DNA of 64,000 nucleotides, taken from assembly GCF_023091745.1 (NCBI RefSeq), contig NC_068920.1, forward strand, positions 153,169,622 to 153,233,621. Reading direction: 5' to 3'. The first letter of the stretch is position 1. The number at the start of each line of letters is the position of its first letter. Shown in pieces: positions 58,401-64,000 of this stretch. The DNA comes from Budorcas taxicolor. Its lineage: Eukaryota; Chordata; Mammalia; Artiodactyla; Bovidae. Both the position numbers and the translations under genes were made by a program. Under the pieces are notes generated by a model. It saw only the letters and a list, made by a program, of their open reading frames with translations, made no database searches and was not told where the DNA came from.

Positions 58401-60541
58401 TCCATGAAATAGACATACTGGTTTGCATATCCTTTTTGGAAATACAAACAGCAAATAAAGTACATTGGAAGCATTTCAAATGTAATAAGCGCATATTTTA
58501 TAGAAAGGTTCTGATATAAATTATATAACAATCACGTTCCTGTAATATCCTAGGCTAATTCATAATGTCGGAAATAAGTTAATGTAACATGGTTTAAAAC
58601 TCTTGTTCCTATTCATTTCAGGTTACAGAGTGAAATAAATAAAATGTCTTTGTAGGGACAGGGGCACTGGCCATGGCAAAAAGGTACAGTACTAACCAAA
58701 GGAAACTAAGTCAAGGCTACTGTGCTGTTATGCTACAAACAAACACCTTCATACATCTGAGTATTAAATAAATGTGTAAGATCTTCCATACTGACACCAG
58801 AATATCAAAACTACCCCTTTGTTTCTCAGGTATATTTACAACTTATCAGTCACCTTATGAGCATGTTCATTAAGACAGGTATCAAACACCAGTATTTACT
58901 CATTCTGATCAAGAAATTTCAGGGAAATGTCAACCCTCCCGCCCCTGGAAATGTGCACAAAACTTTTTATCAAAATCTTATCTGATACAATGCTGTGGTT
59001 TTGTAAAACAACTAAATAGCTCAGACGACCAATAACATGATCCTGTTTAAGCATCTTGCTAGCAGGAAAAGCCCTTACATACAGTACACCTGGTGAAAGA
59101 TCAGCTTGGCTTAAAATATTCCAGTACAATTTTCAGAGTAAACAACTTCACAGAAGTTAATTAAAAAATAATAATAAAAGTCAAACTAATCTGAAAGAAA
59201 TAAGAGGGGGAAAAACAAAGACACAAACTATAGGTAAGATCACCAGGAAGGAATGCCCAGCTTTTGTTTTCAAATGTTGACTGAAATTTAGGTTTCAGTA
59301 AAATATCTCCCACAAATCTGGAGCACAGCTGGTTGAACATACTGCATACTTTCAGATGCCAAGTCAAAACACTTTTCAGTCACATTTTAGCAGGGCAGCA
59401 ATCATTCATGTTTTAAGTATGAATAAAGGTTAGCCAATATTCTATTATTACATGGTTCATAGCCTTATCAACCTAACAGAAAACAAGGAAAATTAAACCC
59501 CAACATGAAGTAACAATAAACAATAGTTAACCAAGATAATGCAATGAACATCAAAATTAATTAAATTAAAAACCCAGCAATAACCATCTTGTTAGTCAGT
59601 GCAAACGCTACATACAGGGTTTTCTCAAAAAAGCTGAAAGCACCTGATTCTTTTGCCAAGTCATCAGATTCAATAATGTACAGGCTTAAATCTGCATTTT
59701 AAAAAACTGCCATTACATTAGTGCATAATTTATCAAAATTGTAAAAACGATTCTGCATAACTTAGGAGAATTTAATATCTAGTACATCAGCTGAAAGACT
59801 TAGGCACTTGGTTATATATTTAATTACTTACTTCAACAAGTAGCCTGTGTATAAATATTAACAAAGCAGAAACTATTCTTGAAAAATGGAAAATTGAAAA
59901 AAAAGTTAAATGCTACAGATAAAAGCACTGCACCACACTCCTACATATAATGCAGTAAAGAAAGCTAGTATATAACCCTGTAAAATTCTATGGTAAGAAC
60001 GTCTAACTCCACTCTTCAAAATTTAAAAAAAAAAAAGAGGAAAAAAAATCCATGCAAAGTCCCATGAAAAAGATAAATAAAGCAGCTGGAATGAGATGGA
60101 AATTTCTCTCAGTGAAACATAAAATAGAAATAAATAAGTTAATTAAGTCTACTTTCACTAGATGTATCATTGTAGGATCCTGCTAGTTTAATAACTGAGT
60201 TGTTAATTTTCTATAGAAGCCATTTAAAATAGGAAATGGCTCAGTTACTGCACCGGATTGCTACAAACTCATAAAAAGCTGCTTGAAGCTTAAGTTAAAT
60301 GTCCAAATTCCAATCACTTCTGGAAAGTGAACGTGTTACCCTAGTAAAGTAAATTTTCTTTTTTTTCATAATGCTAATGCAAGAGGGCTTAAAGTATCAA
60401 AGAGTCCACAGGAAATGGATGCCCCCAGTAATATCTTTTTTTTTAAAAAAAATATACATTATATAATATATATTATATATATAAAAAGCTAGTGTAAATG
60501 CTTCCATGGTATGGTCACAAATTTGAAAGATGAACCTCCTT
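55478..60541 (-). other. RC3H2: Probable RC3H2 3' UTR
   Basis: About 5 kb of AT-rich sequence directly after the RC3H2 stop codon, with no Bov-tA, CHR or BovB insertion although these occur every 1-2 kb elsewhere. An AATAAA on the minus strand at 55505-55500 is a candidate end, and alternatives exist further upstream (for example near 56640). An AT dinucleotide-rich run lies at 60436-60485. The extent is inferred. Confidence 0.6.
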
Positions 60542-63500
60542 TCAGCTATTAACCATCTTCCCATTTGCAACAGATTTTAAAAAGTCGTTTTTATCTTCAG
60601 ACATAACATGAGTTTTCAGAATGAGGTTGCCAACACTGACAGATGTGGTGATGGGTAGGCCACTCGCATTGCTGATGGACACTGGGAGTGGCTGGCTAAA
60701 GCAAGAAGTTACCGGCAGAATTGTTTTTTGCTCTTCCCTGCAAGAAAAAAAATGACATTGAAAACAAATTAGCTTCCAGTGAAAACCTTTAAGAGTAAAC
60801 CATGCATGCTGAATAAAAGCTATAACACACTTTAATAGCCCCTAGAAACAGCATGTCTTTTTCACTAAAACGTTATCAGAGGTCACTAAAAAAAAAATCC
60901 CATTTTTAAAAAATTTTAATAAAAAAATAGAAGATTGGTTCATTTAAGGCCAACAAACTGTCAAGTTCAAGATAAACCCATATTTTTGGCAGTAATTATA
61001 CTAAAGATCGAGAATATCCTAACATGACTTTTAAAAAGGGAAACCCTTTATTTAGGTTTTAATTCTGCATTTTGTAGTTTTGATGCTTGCCTATCAGACA
61101 GAGAAAGTAAAATCTGATTGTTGTTCAGTCGCTAAGTCATGTCTGACTCTTTGTGAGCCCAAGAGCGGCAGCATGCCAGGCCTCCCTGTCCTTCACTATC
61201 ACCCTGAGTTTGCTCAAACTCATGTCCAGAGTCAGTGATGACATCCAACCATCTCATCCTCCTGATGCTCAAGTATAAAAATAAACATTGATCCCAATAA
61301 AAAGCAAGTTTCAGGCTACTAACATGGAGCACTTTCATAGTGGAAATTTACCTCTGCTCTCCTAAAAATCCAGACTGACCAAATCCAGACTGACCAAATC
61401 ATTGCCTTATTACATAAGGTTTTCCCCTCATAGGATAAAATAAAAAATGAATTTAATGGTGTATCTATTTTTCTTTAAATATTCATGGCTTATGCCCAGT
61501 GGTTATGAATCTTACATCTAACACTCACAGAATCACACGGTCTTCACCTAAACTCTGTCTCTTCTGCTCCAGAGGCTCCTCTTGGTGCTGCTGGACTGGA
61601 TGCCCATTCTCTACTGCTGTTCCATTCAGCAACTGATCATTCTGAGAACTGATACCAAGCTGTATGTCCAGGATCTCCTACGAAAATAAAATGTTAATCC
61701 TTCGGGAGGAATGTGTTGTGTACTTTAATTTCCAATGGAGTAAAGCCTCCTGGATATCTAATTGTGGTACTTACTTCAATCTGTTCACCTTGTCCATCAG
61801 GTTCATCAGTATCAAGTGCTGACAGCTCTAACTCAATATCCCTATCAGGCTTAGTATCAGCTGCATCTTCCGTATAATCACTCTGTGATTAAGAAAAATA
61901 CTGATTTCATATCTGTGGAAACTGGGGCTTCCCTTTTAAATGAAAATGGGAATCTCAATGACTGATATAAGAAAAGAAATCTGGGATTACAATTTTATTG
62001 AAGGGAAAGTCGCTCAGTCGTGTCCGACTCTTTGCGACCCCATGGACTATAGCCTACCAGGCTTCTCAGTCCATGGGATTTTCCAGGCAAGAGTACTGGA
62101 GTGGGTTGCCATTTCCTTCTCCAGGGGATCTTCCCGACTCAGGGATCGAACCCGGGTCTCCCGCATTGCAGGCAGAGGCTTTACCCACTGAGCCACCAGG
62201 GAAGCTACCGTTAAATTTTAAAAGCAATCATCTACCAGAAAAAGCCATGCTAAGCAATGACATAAAATGCACTAAACAATGGCATAAAACAACATGCAGC
62301 AGCAGCAAACAGCAAATATACTAGGGATGAAGCTGAGAGGGTCAGTGTACTTACCTCTCCATTTCTCAGTTCAATTTCCTTGCTGAGAAGATTTAATGTG
62401 AGGTGACGGCCTTCATCCAGGGAATTCCACTTCTGTTGCATAGCCAGAGCATTGGCCTCCCTCTGAAGAAGCAGTGAGTTACTCTTGGCCTAGAGGGGGA
62501 AAAAGAAAAGGAGTCAGCTGCCAACCTTTAGCTTTTAAATGTCATTCTTTTTAAAAAAATAAACTCAAAGCTGACTGACACAGAGCCTACCTGCTGAAGT
62601 TCAATGCTCAAAAGGTCTCCAGTACTGGAATGCTTTCTATGACCAGATAAATCGGTAACAATGAATCTGTCCCTTTAAAGAGAAATTTGTTTACTATTAC
62701 AAAATGAAGCAACTAAAGAAGTAATGACTATATAATAACTATATACTATATATGTTTTACATAACAGATCAACCCTGAAAGTTTCAATCATTATTCCAGA
62801 TGTAAACTTTTTTCAGAAATTCATCATATAGTTAACACTAGCAAAGCACAGTTTATGAATAACTGGGACTTTGATCTGTACTTTGGGAATATAGACAAGT
62901 CTGAGAATAGAGAATCCTAAAGAATTAAGAGCAACATTACCGTTCAATATAATGTGCTGATGATGTAGCCTCATTACCATATGAACTCCACCTTGAATCA
63001 ACAGCATTGACATAAGGTACATAATCTGTAGAAAGAAACAATGATCAGAAAAGTGAAAAATTAGATACAGATGTGAATGTATACTTTCCCCCAAAAATCC
63101 ACATTTATCTAGCTAGCCATGCTCTCCTGGCTAAGCTGTTTAACTCTAGGTTTACAGTGGTTGTTAAATGAGACACATGTTCTGTATCTAACAGAGTGAG
63201 GATTATAAAGCACAGTGCTAGAACATACCAGGTGAAGTATTAATGATACGGATTACCTGATACACTGATGGGCTTGGTTGCACTTCCTTGGGAAGCAGTG
63301 GCCTGGACAGGGTCCGTGGTATGGTAACCAGTACGGGAAGATCTAGAAATCGCACCCCATTTTGAGATGATGGGTCCATCACTAAAAGGAATTATTGGAT
63401 CTTCTTCTTTTGTCCTTCTCTGAGTTTCAAATAAATGCACTCTTCTCTTAACATCCCCACTGTCCAGGTCCTGTATAAATAAAAGAAAATAGATCGTGGG

Positions 63501-63937
63501 CAATTACTTCAGCTAATAATACAAGTAAAAGCTTTCAAAAAACATGGAATTAGGTTCTCTGATAAATTTGACATTAACTGTGTATCTCAGTGATAATCCA
63601 ACATCTATTTTTAAAACACTCCACTATGTTCAAATAATTTAAACACTAGGTGCAATTTATTTCGGACTTACCTACATATCACTGCTGCTTACAGATGAGT
63701 TACGGTATATAGCAACAAAATGAAGACGAACGCTTTCAATGATTCTAAAATTTGAATCAACATGCATAACCCTTGCCCCCCAAATCATACCATTAATACC
63801 GCATTTGAATTAGCAATCACATCTCTGGGCTCTGAATCAATGGCATTTATACAAGAACCGATGGTGCCACAAGACCAGGGAGAATAATGGGAAAGATGAT
63901 CTTCTTCAAATTTTGTGCCACTCACATTTTCAGAGAA
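60542..63937 (-). CDS. RC3H2: Roquin-2 (RING finger and CCCH-type 2), last eight coding exons
   Basis: Roquin-2 is a cytoplasmic RING/ROQ/CCCH protein that binds stem-loop decay elements in mRNAs and promotes their decay, partly redundant with RC3H1 (family knowledge). Only the C-terminal 371 aa are here; the RING, ROQ and zinc finger lie off the right edge. Coding exons, minus strand: 63937-63791, 63470-63257, 63025-62941, 62672-62591, 62489-62355, 61882-61775, 61677-61529, 60737-60542. All have AG/GT borders, and the lengths sum to 1116 bp (372 codons with stop) with matching phases. Seen: a Ser/Thr-rich segment (FSENVSGTKFEEDHLSHYSP), a basic stretch (DVKRRVHLFETQRRTKEED), a likely coiled coil (LLLQREANALAMQQKW...KEIELRNGE), an acidic segment (DRDIELELSALDTDEPD) and the terminus KSVANGKMVNS. 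Identity rests on recalled near-identity to human RC3H2 and on the PDCL neighbour. Confidence 0.96.
61115..61266 (-). mobile_element. BovB-derived fragment in an RC3H2 intron
   Basis: The plus strand reads 'gttgttcagtcgctaagtca' to 'catccaaccatctcatcctc', a short BovB 3' piece. Confidence 0.8.
62005..62207 (-). mobile_element. Bov-tA SINE in an RC3H2 intron
   Basis: The plus strand shows 'gtcgctcagtcgtgtccgac', 'actggagtgggttgccattt' and 'gagccaccagggaagct'. It is close to consensus and lies about 150 bp from the exon at 62355-62489 without touching its splice sites. Confidence 0.9.
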
Positions 63938-64000
63938 CTGGTTAAAAGAAGAACAAAAAATAAAAGCAAAGGCAATTGATAACAAATTTAAATTACAAAC
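63938..64000 (-). other. RC3H2: RC3H2 intron continuing past the window edge
   Basis: The acceptor (ttttaaccag) for exon 63937-63791 lies at 63938-63947. The gene continues to the right. Confidence 0.7.

Noticed and set aside
1..64000. CRISPR array, tRNA genes or prokaryotic-style operons
   Set aside because: No regularly spaced repeats with unique spacers were seen. tRNA-like segments are all within SINEs. Gene structure is plainly vertebrate.

Overview
The window is nuclear DNA from a ruminant, most likely cattle or a close relative. The evidence is dense Bov-tA/Bov-A2 and CHR-type SINEs and several 5'-truncated BovB (RTE) LINE copies, on top of older mammalian repeats (L1, MIR, MER5A, Tigger1, MLT1). 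The gene order OR5C1, OR1K1, PDCL, RC3H2 matches my memory of the human 9q33 block, so this is a conserved mammalian segment. No bacterial-type system, CRISPR array or operon is present.

Layout. Bases 1-11,160 hold no gene I can support: L1 3' ends, SINEs, a decayed endogenous-retrovirus env remnant and a nearby LTR, a nested BovB/MLT1 insertion and a Tigger1 derivative. Two intact single-exon olfactory receptor genes follow on the + strand: OR5C1 (11,646-12,608, 320 aa) and OR1K1 (19,485-20,435, 316 aa). They are separated by a GTTAG-rich degenerate tract, SINEs and a GC-richer stretch of unknown nature. Bases 20.5-33.4 kb are repeat-rich intergenic DNA.

PDCL lies on the - strand. Its three coding exons (38,596-38,425; 34,526-34,345; 34,179-33,628) join in frame to 301 codons with consensus splice sites. 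Its large intron contains a 5'-truncated NOP56 processed pseudogene on the opposite strand, split by a Bov-tA SINE. The CpG island at about 40.04-40.68 kb is the probable PDCL promoter and contains a three-copy tandem array of paired GC boxes.

From 41 to 53 kb is intergenic DNA dominated by BovB copies in both orientations, L1 and SINEs. From about 55.5 kb to the right edge is the 3' part of RC3H2 (Roquin-2) on the - strand: eight coding exons (371 aa plus stop, all junction phases agreeing) and a roughly 5-kb AT-rich stretch almost free of young repeats, read as its 3' UTR.

The genes do not form a pathway. The two receptors are odorant-sensing GPCRs of sensory neurons. PDCL assists G-protein beta-gamma assembly. 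RC3H2 is a post-transcriptional mRNA-decay regulator. I found no undescribed system. The less ordinary items are the GC-box array, nested insertions with readable target-site duplications, an inverted BovB pair, the broken NOP56 retrocopy, the env remnant and two stretches I could not classify.
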